Shown: positions 16,943 to 29,788, counted from the stretch's first letter. The stretch is 64,000 bases of DNA from Acidovorax sp. KKS102 (GCF_000302535.1 NC_018708.1:2356001-2420000), one strand, 5' to 3'. Notes: a model not told the origin generated them from the letters alone. Program-made: numbers and translations.

Positions 16943-17749
16943 TCAGGGCCGGCCCATGTCCAGGGGCGTCAGGCGCGCAATCTTTTTCTCTTCGGCCAAC
17001 GCCTCGATCTTGACGACCACCAGCGACAGGTTATCGCCGCCTCCACGTGCGCGGGAGCGGGCTTTTTCAATCAGGAACTCTGTCGCCTCCCGGGGGGACA
17101 GTGAATCGACCACCGATGCCAGCTCAGTAGGAGAAAAGTAGTGCCACACCCCGTCACTACAGGCCAGCAAGACATCGCCCGGCTGAAGCTGCGGAATCAC
17201 ATGGGTCGTGATGGGCGGGTCACTTTCGGTGCCCAGGCAGCCCACCAGGATGTTGGAGTGGGGATGGTTGTTGGCCTCGGCTTCCGTCAGCTCACCCCGG
17301 TCGACCAGCGCTTGCACATAGGAGTGGTCGCTGGTGCGAAACGCCAGCCGGGAACCCTGAAAGTGATAGATGCGCGAGTCGCCCGCATGGACCCAGTGGC
17401 AGTCACCCCGGGGGTTGATGAGAAACGCCGCGATGGTGCTGTGGGGTTCTTGCTCTGCCGAGATGGCGGTCAGCCGAATGACGATGTGCGCCTCTTCGAC
17501 CATGTTCTTGAGCATTGCCACCGGGTCGTCGGTGTCGGGCGAATAGCGCTCGAACAACTGGCGCGCCGTCATCATGACCTGGTCCGACGCCTTGCGCCCG
17601 CCGCTGCGGCCACCCATCCCGTCGGCGACCACACCCAGCACGCAGCCGTTGTGCCGTTCATGGGAGATCAGTGCCACCTGGTCTTGCTGGTATTCGCGGT
17701 CACCCTTGTGGATGCCGGTGGAGGCGATGAGGCGAAACGCTTTGGTCAT
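16943..17749 (-). CDS. PP2C-family serine/threonine phosphatase
   Basis: A 268-residue PPM/PP2C phosphatase domain protein of the bacterial Stp/PrpC type. The metal-binding motifs are in order: GDREYQQDQ near residue 16, VVADGMGG (40-47), HAGDSRIYHF (about 121-130), LLACSDGVWHYFSP (about 195) and GGGDNLSLVVVKIE (about 237). No transmembrane segment is seen, so it is cytoplasmic. It is monocistronic between the zapE unit and the divergent DUF465-dinG pair. PP2C enzymes usually sit beside a Hanks-type kinase, but no kinase gene is near. Substrates are unknown. The C-terminus (KKIARLTPLDMGRP) is a short extension beyond the last strand. Confidence 0.93.
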   Translation of the reverse strand: MTKAFRLIASTGIHKGDREYQQDQVALISHERHNGCVLGVVADGMGGRSGGRKASDQVMMTARQLFERYSPDTDDPVAMLKNMVEEAHIVIRLTAISAEQEPHSTIAAFLINPRGDCHWVHAGDSRIYHFQGSRLAFRTSDHSYVQALVDRGELTEAEANNHPHSNILVGCLGTESDPPITTHVIPQLQPGDVLLACSDGVWHYFSPTELASVVDSLSPREATEFLIEKARSRARGGGDNLSLVVVKIEALAEEKKIARLTPLDMGRP

Positions 17750-17856
17750 GCTGCAGATTGTGGGGGAGCCTACGCGAACGCCTGTCGTGGAAAGCGGGCC
17801 AAGCGCGTATTATCCGCCCGCCTGTGGCATTTTTGCCATGCCCGTGGCCCTCTGCC

Positions 17857-18060
17857 TTGAAACCCAGTCTGCACTCCCCCCACCGCCAGTTGATCGAACT
17901 GCGCATGGAACACGCCGATCTCGATGCGCTCATCGACCGGTGTACGCCCGACGCGGCGCCCGACGAACTCACCTTGCGCCGTCTCAAAAAGCGCCGGCTG
18001 GTGCTGCGGGACGCCATGGAGCGGCTGGAGCGGCAACTCGCACCCCAAGAGCCTGCCTGA
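17857..18060 (+). CDS. DUF465/YdcH-like small protein
   Basis: A small helical-hairpin protein of about 67 residues. The conserved core is LRMEHADLDALIDR, then DELTLRRLKKRRLVLRDAME, typical of DUF465/YdcH proteins in which an H-x-x-L-D helix is followed by an L-K-K-R-x-L-x-L-x-D helix. The start is uncertain: a TTG at 17857 (LKPSLHSPHRQ) gives the usual length, while ATG at 17758 or GTG at 17824 would add a non-conserved leader. Its TGA overlaps the dinG ATG by one base (TGATG), so dinG is probably translationally coupled to it. Function unknown. Confidence 0.7.
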   Translation: MKPSLHSPHRQLIELRMEHADLDALIDRCTPDAAPDELTLRRLKKRRLVLRDAMERLERQLAPQEPA

Positions 18061-20132
18061 TGTCGCTGGTGGCCATGGTGCCCGAGGTGTTTGCCCCCGG
18101 TGGTGTGTTGGCTCGGGCGGACGGGCATTTTCAACCGCGTGACGGCCAGACCCAGATGGCCGTTGCGGTGGCTCAGACCATTGCAGAAGGGGGCGCGCTG
18201 GTGGTGGAGGCGGGTACCGGTGTGGGCAAGACCTACGCCTATCTGGTGCCCGCCTTGCTGAGTGGTGAGCGGGTGCTGTTGTCTACAGCGACCAAGGCCC
18301 TGCAGGACCAGTTGTTCGCGCGCGACCTGCCTCGGCTGGCCCAGATCCTGGGGCAGCCCGTTCGCATGGCCCTGCTGAAGGGGCGCGCCAGTTATTTATG
18401 TCTGCATCGCATGCAGCAGGCACGCCTGGATGTCCAGGCCCAGGACCGTGGCGTTGCCCGCGTGCTGGCCAAGGTGGAGGACTGGTCGCGCCAGACCGTA
18501 TCCGGGGATCTGGCCGAGCTGACCGGATTGGATGAGCGCTCGCCGGTGATTCCGCTGGTTACCTCGACGCGTGAGAACTGCCTGGGGTCCTCGTGTCCTC
18601 GCTTTCGGGAATGCCATGTCCACCGCGCGCGGCGCGAAGCGTTGGCTGCGGACATTGTGGTCATCAATCACCACCTGTTCTTTGCCGATGTGGCGGTGCG
18701 CGAGTCGGGCATGGCCGAGCTGCTACCGACGGTGCGTGTGGTCGTTTTCGATGAGGCCCACCAGATCAATGAGACCGGCGTTCAGTTTTTGGGGACGCAG
18801 ATTTCCACGGGGCAATGGATGGACTTTGCCCGCGACCTGCTGATCGCCGGATTGCAGCATGCACGCGGCTTGGCGGACTGGGCGGGGCTGTCGCAGCTTC
18901 TGGAGTTGTCTGCGCGGGACCTTCGTCTGGTTGTAGGCAACGCGATTTTCCAGGGAGCGAATGGCGTTGCAGCAGGGGCCAGAGTGCGCTGGACGGAAGA
19001 GGCTCCCGAGGGTCTATCGGGCGCTGCGAGGCATGCCGCGTTGCGCGCATTGGGATCTGCATGTGCGCAGTCGCTGGAGGCGCTGGACACAGTGAGCGAA
19101 ATATCGCCCGATCTGGAGCGTCTGTACGAACGTGGCAGTGCACTGTTGGCACGGCTGGCCAGGTTTTCTGGGCCTTGTCAGGCCGATGCGGTACGTTGGC
19201 TCGATGTGGGCAACCAGTTGCGCCTGATCGAGTCTCCGCTGGACATTGCAGATGCCATGCGCACCCGGATTCTGACGTTGCCCGCAGAAACCTCGGAGTG
19301 CGAAGCCTGGCCTGAAGAGCCGGCCGCAAATATGGGCAGGGCGTGGATTTTCACGTCTGCGACGCTGGGTGCCGATGAGGCCTTGACCTGGTTCACCGAA
19401 CGAGCCGGACTGAAGGATGCACGCATCCTTCGCGTGGCCAGTCCGTTTGACTATGCCCGACAGGCGGCTTTGTATGTGCCGCGCCAGTTGCCATCGCCTG
19501 CGGATCCGTCCCACAGCCGCAGTGTGGCGGAGTGGGTTGCGCTGGCCGCCGAGCCGCTGGGCGGGCGTGCGCTGGTGCTGACCACCACGCTCAAGGCCTT
19601 GCGCACCATTGGCGATGCCCTCAAAGCACGTTGGCAGACCTCCGGCGCGTTGGAGGTGTTGGTGCAGGGGGAGTGGCCCAAGCGGCGCTTGATGGAGCGT
19701 TTTCGCGAAGGCGCGTCACACGGCCGACCGGGTTGTGTGCTGGTGGCCTCGGCTTCGTTCTGGGAAGGGTTTGATGTGCCGGGCGATGCTCTGCAACTGG
19801 TGGTCATCGACAAGCTGCCGTTCCCACCCCCGGGAGATCCGTTGGTGGAGGCGCGCACCCAGCACATCGAAAGGGCGGGTGGCAAAGCGTTTACATCGTA
19901 CGCACTGCCGGAGGCTGCGGTTGCACTCAAGCAAGGGGCCGGGCGCTTGATCCGGCATGAAACCGACCGGGGTATTTTGGTGGTGGGCGATACACGCCTC
20001 GTGACGATGGGTTACGGCAAGCGCTTGCTGGCCGCATTGCCTCCGATGCGCAGGCTGGAATCGCCCGAAGAATTCGAGTCTGCGTTGATGGCGCTTACCA
20101 AACCTTCCACCACGGATCCGACTTGCCCTTGA
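18060..20132 (+). CDS. dinG: ATP-dependent DNA helicase of the DinG/YoaA family
   Basis: A 690-residue XPD-like superfamily 2 helicase, 5'-3' polarity by family. Walker A is EAGTGVGKT (50-58). Four cysteines, Cys114, Cys174, Cys179 and Cys185 (YLCLH and ENCLGSSCPRFREC), form the iron-sulfur cluster site. The DEAH box is at 231-234. Later motifs include WIFTSATLG, VASPFDYARQ, ASFWEGFDVPGDAL and QGAGRLIRHETDRG. It resolves R-loops, forks or D-loops in DNA repair. The length and cysteine spacing suit YoaA as well as DinG, so orthology is not settled. The start overlaps the preceding small gene, and its last 38 bp overlap the convergent bamD gene. Confidence 0.93.
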   Translation: MSLVAMVPEVFAPGGVLARADGHFQPRDGQTQMAVAVAQTIAEGGALVVEAGTGVGKTYAYLVPALLSGERVLLSTATKALQDQLFARDLPRLAQILGQPVRMALLKGRASYLCLHRMQQARLDVQAQDRGVARVLAKVEDWSRQTVSGDLAELTGLDERSPVIPLVTSTRENCLGSSCPRFRECHVHRARREALAADIVVINHHLFFADVAVRESGMAELLPTVRVVVFDEAHQINETGVQFLGTQISTGQWMDFARDLLIAGLQHARGLADWAGLSQLLELSARDLRLVVGNAIFQGANGVAAGARVRWTEEAPEGLSGAARHAALRALGSACAQSLEALDTVSEISPDLERLYERGSALLARLARFSGPCQADAVRWLDVGNQLRLIESPLDIADAMRTRILTLPAETSECEAWPEEPAANMGRAWIFTSATLGADEALTWFTERAGLKDARILRVASPFDYARQAALYVPRQLPSPADPSHSRSVAEWVALAAEPLGGRALVLTTTLKALRTIGDALKARWQTSGALEVLVQGEWPKRRLMERFREGASHGRPGCVLVASASFWEGFDVPGDALQLVVIDKLPFPPPGDPLVEARTQHIERAGGKAFTSYALPEAAVALKQGAGRLIRHETDRGILVVGDTRLVTMGYGKRLLAALPPMRRLESPEEFESALMALTKPSTTDPTCP

Positions 20133-20892
20133 AGCCGCCATTCAGATAGGCGCTTTGTGGGTAGGACTTGTCCATTACGCGTCGGGCGTCGTCGCGCAGC
20201 TGGGTCATTCCGAGCGCGTCGTAGGACTGGATCAGGATATACAGCGCTTCTTCAAGCGCTGGCACGCCCTGGTAGTCGGCCAGTGCCACTTGCGCGCGGC
20301 CAATGGCTGCCACATAGGCGCCACGCTGGAAGTAGTAGCGCGCCACATGCACTTCATACTGCGCCAGCGAATTGACGATGTAGGTCATGCGCTGGCGCGA
20401 GTCCTGCGCGTAGCGGGATTCAGGAAAGCGCGTGACCAGTTCGCTGAAAGCTTCAAAGGAGTCTTTGGCAGCCTTCTGGTCGCGCTCGGACAGGTCTTGG
20501 CGCGAGATGAACGAGAACAGGCCCAGGTTGTCGTTGAAGTTGACCAGGCCTTTCAGGTACAGCGCATAGTCCAGAGCCGGGCTTGCAGGGTGCAGCTTCA
20601 TGAACCGGTCGAGCGTGGCGATGGCCTGCGCTTTTTCGCCCGCCTTGTAGTGGGCATAGGCCTTGTCGATCTGCGCCTGTTGGGCTAGAGGGGTCCCTGC
20701 AGCACGACCCTCCAGCTTTTCCAGCAGCGGAACGGCCTTGTCGTAGGCCCCGCTGTTCATCTCGTCCTGGGCTTCCGAGTGAATGCGATTGGGGCTCCAG
20801 CCCGCCGTTTTATCGACCGTGGTGCTGGAGCAGCCAGCCAGCAAACCAGCCAGCAGCAGGGCGGAAACAAGGGGCAGTGGGGCACGCAGCAT
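20095..20892 (-). CDS. bamD: Outer membrane protein assembly factor BamD (ComL)
   Basis: A 265-residue lipoprotein of the BAM complex that folds beta-barrels into the outer membrane. The lipobox is LLAGC with Cys21. Five tetratricopeptide-like repeats follow: about 37-70 (AQDEMNSGAYDKAVPLLEKL), 74-105 (AYAHYKAGEKAQAIATLDRF), the signature segment ALYLKGLVNFNDNLG, and repeats around RFPESRYAQDSRQRM and YYFQRGAYVAAIGRAQ. The length matches BamD. It is convergent with dinG and divergent from dnaE. It is essential in E. coli. Confidence 0.95.
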   Translation of the reverse strand: MLRAPLPLVSALLLAGLLAGCSSTTVDKTAGWSPNRIHSEAQDEMNSGAYDKAVPLLEKLEGRAAGTPLAQQAQIDKAYAHYKAGEKAQAIATLDRFMKLHPASPALDYALYLKGLVNFNDNLGLFSFISRQDLSERDQKAAKDSFEAFSELVTRFPESRYAQDSRQRMTYIVNSLAQYEVHVARYYFQRGAYVAAIGRAQVALADYQGVPALEEALYILIQSYDALGMTQLRDDARRVMDKSYPQSAYLNGGFKGKSDPWWKVW

Positions 20893-21100
20893 CGCAAGCA
20901 GCTTTCAGCAAAGAAAAAAGAAGGTGCACCAAAAGGGGCTCAGGGGTTTTGCTGTGGGCGAGTGCACTGAACACACCCGACACACAAGCTGCCACCACCA
21001 TTTCAGGCACGAAAAAGCATTGTACCGGCGGCGCCTGCCGCGCCAAGGCGCGGCGGGCGCCAGTGCTACCGTGAGCCGCCGAGGTTTCTACAATGCCTGC

Positions 21101-24100
21101 ATGTTTGTTCATTTGCGCCTGCACACCGAGTTCTCCGTCGTTGACGGTACCAATCGCATCGACGAGGTGGCCAAAGCCGCTGCCAAAGACGGCCAGCCCG
21201 CTCTGGCTATCACCGATCTCAACAATCTTTTTGGCGCGATCAAGTTCTACAAGGAAGCGCGGGGCAAGGGTGTCAAGCCCATCCTGGGGGCGGAGATCTT
21301 TCTCGAAGGCGAGGCGGGTGCACCCCCGTCGCGTCTCATCGTTCTGGTTCAGAGTCGGCAGGGGTATCTGAACCTTTCGGAGCTGTTGGCCCGCGCCTGG
21401 ACGCGCAACGTTGTGAAAAACCTGGCGTTGAGCACCTGGGCATGGCTGGAGGAGTTATCCGAGGGATTGATCGCTTTATCTGGCGCTCAGGCCGGTCCGG
21501 TTGGGCAGGCGCTTATGAAGGGGGATGAGTCGGGCGCTGCGGACATTGCGTTGCGTCTGGCGGGCATTTTCCCGCACCGGTTTTATGTGGAACTTCAACG
21601 CGCTGGCCGCACTGACGATGAAGCCCATGTGGTTGCTGCAGCCCAGCTCGCTGCACGACTGAGTCTGCCTGTCGTGGCAACCCACCCGATTCAGTTTGCT
21701 GGTCCTGACGATTACGAGGCGCACGAGGCCCGCATCTGCATCGCTGAAGGGGAAATCCTGGCCAACCCCCGCCGGGTGCGCAAGTTCACCCGCGACCAGT
21801 ATTTCAAGACCTCTGCGGAGATGGAGGCCTTGTTTGCCGACCTGCCATCGGCCATTGCCAATACGGTCGAGATTGCGCAACGCTGCAATCTGACCCTGGT
21901 GTTGGGCAAACCGCAGTTACCGGACTTTCCGACGCCCAATGGCATGCCCATCGATGAGTATTTTCGCTACGCGTCGTTCGAAGGGTTGGAGGAGCGCCTG
22001 AAGCATCTCTTCCCTGACGAGGCCGAAAGAGACAAGCAGCGACCACGCTACGTGGAGCGACTGGAGTTCGAGCTGGGCACCATTCTCAAGATGGGGTTTC
22101 CCGGTTACTTCCTGATCGTGGGTGACTTCATTCAGTGGGCGAAGAACAATGGCTGCCCGGTGGGGCCGGGCCGTGGTTCGGGTGCCGGTTCGCTGGTCGC
22201 CTATGCGCTGAAGATCACCGACCTGGACCCGCTGCAATACAACCTGCTGTTCGAGCGCTTTCTGAACCCAGAGCGCGTGTCGATGCCTGACTTCGACATC
22301 GATTTCTGCCAGTCCAACCGCGATCGGGTGATTGACTATGTCAAGGACAAATACGGCAAGAACGCTGTGAGCCAGATCGCCACCTTCGGCACGATGGCGG
22401 CCAAGGCTGCGATCCGCGACGTGGGCCGGGTCATGGACATGAGCTACACATTCTGTGATGGCATCTCCAAGCTGGTGCCCGGCAAGCCCGGCATGTCCTA
22501 CACCCTGGCCTATCCGCCTGAGGTGAAAAAGGAAGGCGACAAGAACAACTACGCGCTGGAGCTGGAGCCCATGCTTTACGAGCGCGTGCGCAAGGAAGAA
22601 GACGTCAAGACCGTCATCGAGATGGCGCAAAAGCTCGAGGGCATGACGCGCAACATCGGCATGCATGCCGGCGGCGTGTTGATCGCGCCTGGCAAACTCA
22701 CCGATTTCTGCCCGCTGTACCAGCAGCCGGGCAGCGAGTCGGCCGTGAGCCAGTACGACAAGGACGACGTGGAAGCCATCGGACTGGTCAAGTTCGACTT
22801 TCTGGGGTTGGCAACGCTCACCATTCTGGAGATTGCGCGCGAGTTCATCATCAAACGCCACAAGGGCCAGGAGAACTTTGCGTTCGAGAACATTCCGCTC
22901 GACGACGGGCCGACGTACCGGCTGTTCTCCGAGGGCAAGACCGAAGCGGTGTTCCAGTTTGAAAGCCGCGGCATGCAGGGCATGTTGAAAGAGGCGCGCC
23001 CCAGCCGGCTGGAAGACCTGATCGCCCTGAACGCGTTGTACCGGCCAGGGCCCATGGACCTGATTCCCAGCTTCGTGAATCGGAAACATGGCAAGGAAGA
23101 GGTCATCTACCCCCACCCGCTGGTGGAGCCCGTGCTGGCCGAGACTTACGGGATCATGGTGTACCAGGAGCAGGTGATGCAAACCGCTCAGGTCCTGGGC
23201 GGATACAGCCTGGGCGGCGCCGACATGCTGCGCCGGGCCATGGGCAAGAAGAAGGCCGAGGAAATGGCCGAGCACCGCGCCATTTTCCGCAAGGGAGCTG
23301 CCGAGAAGGGCATTAGCCAGGAGAAGGCTGACGAGGTGTTCGACTTGATGGAGAAGTTTGCGGGCTACGGCTTCAACAAGTCGCACGCAGCTGCTTATTC
23401 CCTGCTGGCGTATCACACCGGCTGGCTCAAGGTGCACTACACCGCCGAGTTCTTCTGCGCCAACATGACGGTGGAAATGGATGACACCGACAAGCTCAAG
23501 GTGTTGTTTGAAGACGCGCAAAAGATGGGGCTGTCGTTTGAGCCGCCGGATGTGAATCGGGGCTTTTACCGGTTCGAACCCGTCACCGACAAGATCATCC
23601 GTTATGGCCTGGGGGCCGTGAAAGGCACGGGTCAACAGGCGATTGAAGCCATCGTCGCCGCCCGCGAAGGGCGTGGAGAGGGGCCACAGGGCTCGACGAA
23701 GGGGCCTTTCAAGAGTTTGTTTGATTTCTGTGTGCGGGTGGACAAGGCCCGCATGAACAAGCGCACGGTGGAAGCACTGATCAAGGCTGGCGCCTTTGAC
23801 ACCATCCATCTCAACCGGGCAGCCCTGGTCGCTTCGATTGACCGTGCGTTTGACTTCGCCGCCGCAATGCTTGCCAACGTGAACCAGGGGGGGTTGTTCG
23901 ACATGATGGGCGACGACGCCCATGGCTCCAGCACGCAGGAACCAGACCTGGTGGATGCAACGCCCTGGGGCATCAAGGAGCGGCTCACGCTGGAAAAAAC
24001 TGCCGTTGGGTTCTATCTGTCTGGCCACCTATTTGATGAAGTGGCGACGGAGGTGCGCCGTTTTGTGCGCACACAGATCGACGAGCTGCTGGATAGCCGT

Positions 24101-24634
24101 GAGCCCCAGGTCCTGGCCGGCATCATCAGCGACTTCCGGGTCATCAACGGGCAACGTGGCAAGCTGGGGCTCTTCAAACTGGACGACAAGTCTGCAGTGA
24201 TCGAAGCGTCTGCGGATGAAGCGCTGCTCAATACCTACCGCAACCAGCTCAAGGAGGACGAGTTTGTGGTGATGATGGGAAGGTTGCAGCTGGACCACTT
24301 CAGCGGCGGCCTGCGCGTCAAGGTGCAGCAGGTGTGGGATTTGGCGGGCGCGCGTTGCCGGTTTGGCAAATATCTGCATGTGACCGTGGGTGACAAGGCG
24401 CCAGATGTGCCACGCCTGGTGCGCGAGTTTCCACCGGTGCGTGAAGAGGTCGCCGAGGGGGAACTGGTGCACGGGCTGCGCGTGCGCATGGGTGTGCGCT
24501 GCCAGTCGGACGACGCGGCCGCAGTGGCGGAGTTGCAACTGGGCGAAAACGCGCGTTTTTACCCCAGCGATGCGGCCCTTGCAGCGTGGACGGCCCAAGT
24601 AGGCGCTGGTGCAGCCAATGTAGTCTATGAGTGA
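21101..24634 (+). CDS. dnaE: DNA polymerase III subunit alpha
   Basis: The replicative polymerase catalytic subunit, 1177 residues, a normal DnaE1 length. Starting at ATG 21101 gives [20 protein letters not shown], the expected start of the PHP domain; the frame extends further upstream without similarity. The palm contains the catalytic aspartates in MPDFDIDFC (about 395-402) with [12 protein letters not shown] before it. Further landmarks are [43 protein letters not shown] and [17 protein letters not shown]. Near the C-terminus are a helix-hairpin-helix region and an OB-fold ([18 protein letters not shown]). It is divergent from bamD. The N-terminal motif is LHTEFS rather than the usual LHVHSDYS, suggesting an altered PHP metal site. 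Confidence 0.97.
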   Translation: MFVHLRLHTEFSVVDGTNRIDEVAKAAAKDGQPALAITDLNNLFGAIKFYKEARGKGVKPILGAEIFLEGEAGAPPSRLIVLVQSRQGYLNLSELLARAWTRNVVKNLALSTWAWLEELSEGLIALSGAQAGPVGQALMKGDESGAADIALRLAGIFPHRFYVELQRAGRTDDEAHVVAAAQLAARLSLPVVATHPIQFAGPDDYEAHEARICIAEGEILANPRRVRKFTRDQYFKTSAEMEALFADLPSAIANTVEIAQRCNLTLVLGKPQLPDFPTPNGMPIDEYFRYASFEGLEERLKHLFPDEAERDKQRPRYVERLEFELGTILKMGFPGYFLIVGDFIQWAKNNGCPVGPGRGSGAGSLVAYALKITDLDPLQYNLLFERFLNPERVSMPDFDIDFCQSNRDRVIDYVKDKYGKNAVSQIATFGTMAAKAAIRDVGRVMDMSYTFCDGISKLVPGKPGMSYTLAYPPEVKKEGDKNNYALELEPMLYERVRKEEDVKTVIEMAQKLEGMTRNIGMHAGGVLIAPGKLTDFCPLYQQPGSESAVSQYDKDDVEAIGLVKFDFLGLATLTILEIAREFIIKRHKGQENFAFENIPLDDGPTYRLFSEGKTEAVFQFESRGMQGMLKEARPSRLEDLIALNALYRPGPMDLIPSFVNRKHGKEEVIYPHPLVEPVLAETYGIMVYQEQVMQTAQVLGGYSLGGADMLRRAMGKKKAEEMAEHRAIFRKGAAEKGISQEKADEVFDLMEKFAGYGFNKSHAAAYSLLAYHTGWLKVHYTAEFFCANMTVEMDDTDKLKVLFEDAQKMGLSFEPPDVNRGFYRFEPVTDKIIRYGLGAVKGTGQQAIEAIVAAREGRGEGPQGSTKGPFKSLFDFCVRVDKARMNKRTVEALIKAGAFDTIHLNRAALVASIDRAFDFAAAMLANVNQGGLFDMMGDDAHGSSTQEPDLVDATPWGIKERLTLEKTAVGFYLSGHLFDEVATEVRRFVRTQIDELLDSREPQVLAGIISDFRVINGQRGKLGLFKLDDKSAVIEASADEALLNTYRNQLKEDEFVVMMGRLQLDHFSGGLRVKVQQVWDLAGARCRFGKYLHVTVGDKAPDVPRLVREFPPVREEVAEGELVHGLRVRMGVRCQSDDAAAVAELQLGENARFYPSDAALAAWTAQVGAGAANVVYE

Positions 24635-24741
24635 CGGATTGTTCTGCCAGAGTTTCGGTCAACGGCTGGCTTGAAAAATACCTGCCCCACAACCAGCTTC
24701 TCCTGCAGCAGCACCTTCTTCGGGTCGCTAGAATGATTTTC

Positions 24742-25101
24742 ATGGCAACAAAACCACCTTCACCCCCCACCGCGCCGCCGGTGACTCGGCCTGCGCGGGA
24801 TGACGGCGGTTCGGTCGTGCTCGAGAGGCGCACCCAAAAGACCCAGCCGCCCCAGATGTACCAGGTGGTCATGCTCAATGACGACTACACGCCCATGGAG
24901 TTCGTCATCGTGGTGCTGCAGGAGTTTTTCAGCAAGGACCGCGAAACGGCCACCCAGATCATGTTGAAGATCCACCTTGATGGCAAAGGCGTTTGCGGCG
25001 TTTATTCGCGCGATGTGGCTGCCACCAAGGTAGAGCAAGTGCTTGACGCCGCCCTCAAGGCGGGCCACCCACTGCAATGTGTCAGTGAGCCTGTTGAATA
25101 A
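24742..25101 (+). CDS. clpS: ATP-dependent Clp protease adaptor ClpS
   Basis: The N-end rule adaptor that hands substrates to ClpA, 119 residues from the ATG at 24742 ([20 protein letters not shown]); an ATG at 24733 would add three. After a Pro-rich flexible tail comes the core fold: [20 protein letters not shown], with the conserved N-D-D-Y-T-x-M-E-F pocket residues, [36 protein letters not shown] and the final helix [11 protein letters not shown]. It lies 57 bp upstream of clpA in the usual clpS-clpA order. Confidence 0.96.
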   Translation: MATKPPSPPTAPPVTRPARDDGGSVVLERRTQKTQPPQMYQVVMLNDDYTPMEFVIVVLQEFFSKDRETATQIMLKIHLDGKGVCGVYSRDVAATKVEQVLDAALKAGHPLQCVSEPVE

Positions 25102-25158
25102 CAGGTCTTTTGTCCCGATCTACAGTTATCCCTTCCACGCAAGCACAAAGGAGTTCAC

Positions 25159-27507
<2,349 letters not shown>

Positions 27508-27531
27508 CCTTGCGTTCCTCGCAAGTCCGCG

Positions 27532-27561
27532 AAAGCCCACGGCGTCAACCGTGGGCTTTTT
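27532..27561 (+). terminator. Rho-independent terminator of clpS-clpA
   Basis: AAAGCCCACGG (27532-27542) and CCGTGGGCTTT (27549-27559) form an 11-bp stem with loop CGTCAA, followed by TT and C. It is correctly placed 25 bp after the clpA stop. It is separate from the end of the convergent AsmA-family gene at 27617. Confidence 0.9.
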
Positions 27562-27616
27562 CATTGGTGATGGCCGCTGGGGGTATACACCACCAGAGGC
27601 GATGTATAGGTGTTTT

Positions 27617-29788
27617 CTAGCGTGCTGGGGTGCGCGTGGCCGGAGCGCGAGCACGCCCCGCCTTGACCGGTTGTGTGGCCTGCGCAAGCAAGGGAGCACA
27701 CTGCGCATCGTCGTCAGCGCCGGGGACTGTGACCGGTATCAGCGCCAACGCTGCAGGTGCGGCCACCGCAGCGGCAATGGCTGCACCTGCACGCAGCAGC
27801 AAGGGGCCCGGTTCTGCGCCCACGTCGGGCTTGCCCAACGTGCCACGTACATACAACGGAGTGCGCAAAGAAAAGAACTTCCACTCCAGGGATGCAGGTT
27901 TCACGCTCAGGTTCAGGCGTTCGTCCGCCATGTCGATGGTGCCGGTGACATCCACCACCGCTTCGTTGGTGCTCAGCTTGGCAGTGCGTACTGTGGCGAC
28001 CCCTTCGCGCACTGCCAGGTCTGCCACTGCGCAACGGAGCTGCACCTCCTTGTCGTCGCCAAACAGTTTGCCAATCACAATGCTGCCGACGTTGAGCGCA
28101 GCGCGGTCCAGCAGTTCGCGGCTCAGGGTTCCCTCGCGCACATACAGGCGCGCCTCGCCGTTGCTTGTGCCGAGCCATTGCGCCACGGAGTTGCCCTGAC
28201 CATTCAATGCGATGGCCCCATCCAACCGGCCCAGGCTTTTACGCGTCAATTCCACCTCGGGGAACAAGGCAGCGAGTCGCAGGTTTTGCACGCGGGTGTC
28301 CATGCGTACGGTGAGCGGTCGTTTGCGACTATCCAGCACCAGCTTTGATTCAATCTGGCCTTTGGCTACGCCAAAATGCAAAGGCTCCAGGCGCAGCACT
28401 GCATCGTCGAGCACCGCGTGCACGCTGAGGTCTTCCAGTGGCAGGCTGTCGGGGCGGATCACTCGTTGTCCCGAGAATTTCAGATCCATGTCCATGTTGC
28501 TCCAACGATCGGTGGCAAAGGCCGCGTTGGGCAATACCCTGCCATTCCGACCCGCTGGGGCCTTCGCCGTGGTGGCTTTCCCGAGCACTGGCCCCAGGTC
28601 TGCAAGCCGCAATTGGTTAGATGTGATGGCTCCCGACAGCTTGCCGCGCGGCGCCCCTGATACAAAGCGCAGATTGCCGTGGAGATCGCTCTGACCGACT
28701 GTTCCGGTGAAGTCACGGTAGTTCCACACGGCGCGGCCTGGCTGCAGGCTACCCTGCAGTCGGCCCTGGGTTTGAAACGCAGGTGTGTTGGGCAGAACCA
28801 GGCCCGTGAGTGGATACAGATCCGCCATGCTGGCGCCCTTGAGCATGACCTGAAAATCCATGCCTGACAGGGCGCCCGGGTTGGCCAAAATGCCCTGAAC
28901 CGCTGTTTCCACACTGCCCGCCTTGGCTGTGAATTGCAGTAGGTAGTTCACTTCCTTGTCACGCAGTGTGAGGACGGAACCGGCCTTGCCGTGGCCTTCG
29001 ATGCGCGCTTTGCCCAGCGTACCCGTCACATCGAATCGCACACCATAGCTTGTGGAACCAGAAGCAACGTCTGCGCTGGCCGCAGACGAGGCTGCTGCGT
29101 GTGGCGGCGCCATTGCCGTATCTTCTGGCAAGGTATCGACACGGGCGGTCAGATCAAGGTCCTGTGTGGCGTCGGAATACCCCAGTCGGCCTTTACGAAC
29201 CACCAGCTGATGGACACTGAACGTCCAGCGAGTCTTCGTATCGGTGGGGTCTTTTTGGGGGAAGGTCCAGTTGTTGGTGCCATCGCGCAGCCGAGCCAGC
29301 GAGATATCCGGACCAGAGAGTTCCAGGGTATCAATCACCACTTCTCGTGCCAGCAACGGCCAGAGCTTGAGCGACGCGCGTGCCACCTCCGCGCTGGCCG
29401 TGGGGCGCGGTTCTGCGCTCTTCCCTGTGCGGGCGAACCCTGGCGGGTCTTGCAGAACCAGCTGCGTGCCCTGCACGGTGACGCCAGGTACCCAGCGGTG
29501 CCAGCCCTCTTCGAGGGGCTGCGGCCAGTGCCAGGAAGCGGACAGGTCGCCTTCCACCGCAAACTGTCGTCCGCTCGCTTCGCTGGCGGCTTGGTTCAGC
29601 CAGGGCTTGGCGCGGTTCCAGTCCCACTGGGTCAAAGTCACCGCGCCGATCAAAAGCAGCCCCATCACGCCCGCCGCCACACCCCAGGCTATGCGTACCC
29701 CGCGGCTGGCTTGCTTCCTTGGGGATACAGGTTGAGCGACGGGGTGGGGTGATGGGTTGGTATCGTGGTTGGTCGGAGGGCTCGTCAT
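27617..29788 (-). CDS. AsmA-family envelope protein
   Basis: A 723-residue protein with an N-terminal cytoplasmic tail (Pro/Ser-rich, about 30 residues), one membrane helix (RIAWGVAAGVMGLLLIGAV, about 28-46) and a very long periplasmic beta-rich region, the AsmA/YhdP-like layout. Repeated short strands with Leu/Asp/Gly patterns run throughout. Motifs typical of the C-terminal AsmA domain include GNSVAQWLGTSNGEARLYV and TGTIDMADERLNLSVKP. Such proteins are thought to act as bridges carrying phospholipids between the membranes. It is monocistronic, convergent with clpA, and divergent from the pseudouridine synthase gene 197 bp away. Confidence 0.85.
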   Translation of the reverse strand: MTSPPTNHDTNPSPHPVAQPVSPRKQASRGVRIAWGVAAGVMGLLLIGAVTLTQWDWNRAKPWLNQAASEASGRQFAVEGDLSASWHWPQPLEEGWHRWVPGVTVQGTQLVLQDPPGFARTGKSAEPRPTASAEVARASLKLWPLLAREVVIDTLELSGPDISLARLRDGTNNWTFPQKDPTDTKTRWTFSVHQLVVRKGRLGYSDATQDLDLTARVDTLPEDTAMAPPHAAASSAASADVASGSTSYGVRFDVTGTLGKARIEGHGKAGSVLTLRDKEVNYLLQFTAKAGSVETAVQGILANPGALSGMDFQVMLKGASMADLYPLTGLVLPNTPAFQTQGRLQGSLQPGRAVWNYRDFTGTVGQSDLHGNLRFVSGAPRGKLSGAITSNQLRLADLGPVLGKATTAKAPAGRNGRVLPNAAFATDRWSNMDMDLKFSGQRVIRPDSLPLEDLSVHAVLDDAVLRLEPLHFGVAKGQIESKLVLDSRKRPLTVRMDTRVQNLRLAALFPEVELTRKSLGRLDGAIALNGQGNSVAQWLGTSNGEARLYVREGTLSRELLDRAALNVGSIVIGKLFGDDKEVQLRCAVADLAVREGVATVRTAKLSTNEAVVDVTGTIDMADERLNLSVKPASLEWKFFSLRTPLYVRGTLGKPDVGAEPGPLLLRAGAAIAAAVAAPAALALIPVTVPGADDDAQCAPLLAQATQPVKAGRARAPATRTPAR

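Noticed and set aside
27551..28348. Plus-strand frame after the clpA terminator
   Set aside because: It is antisense to the AsmA-family gene, begins inside the terminator and matches no family.
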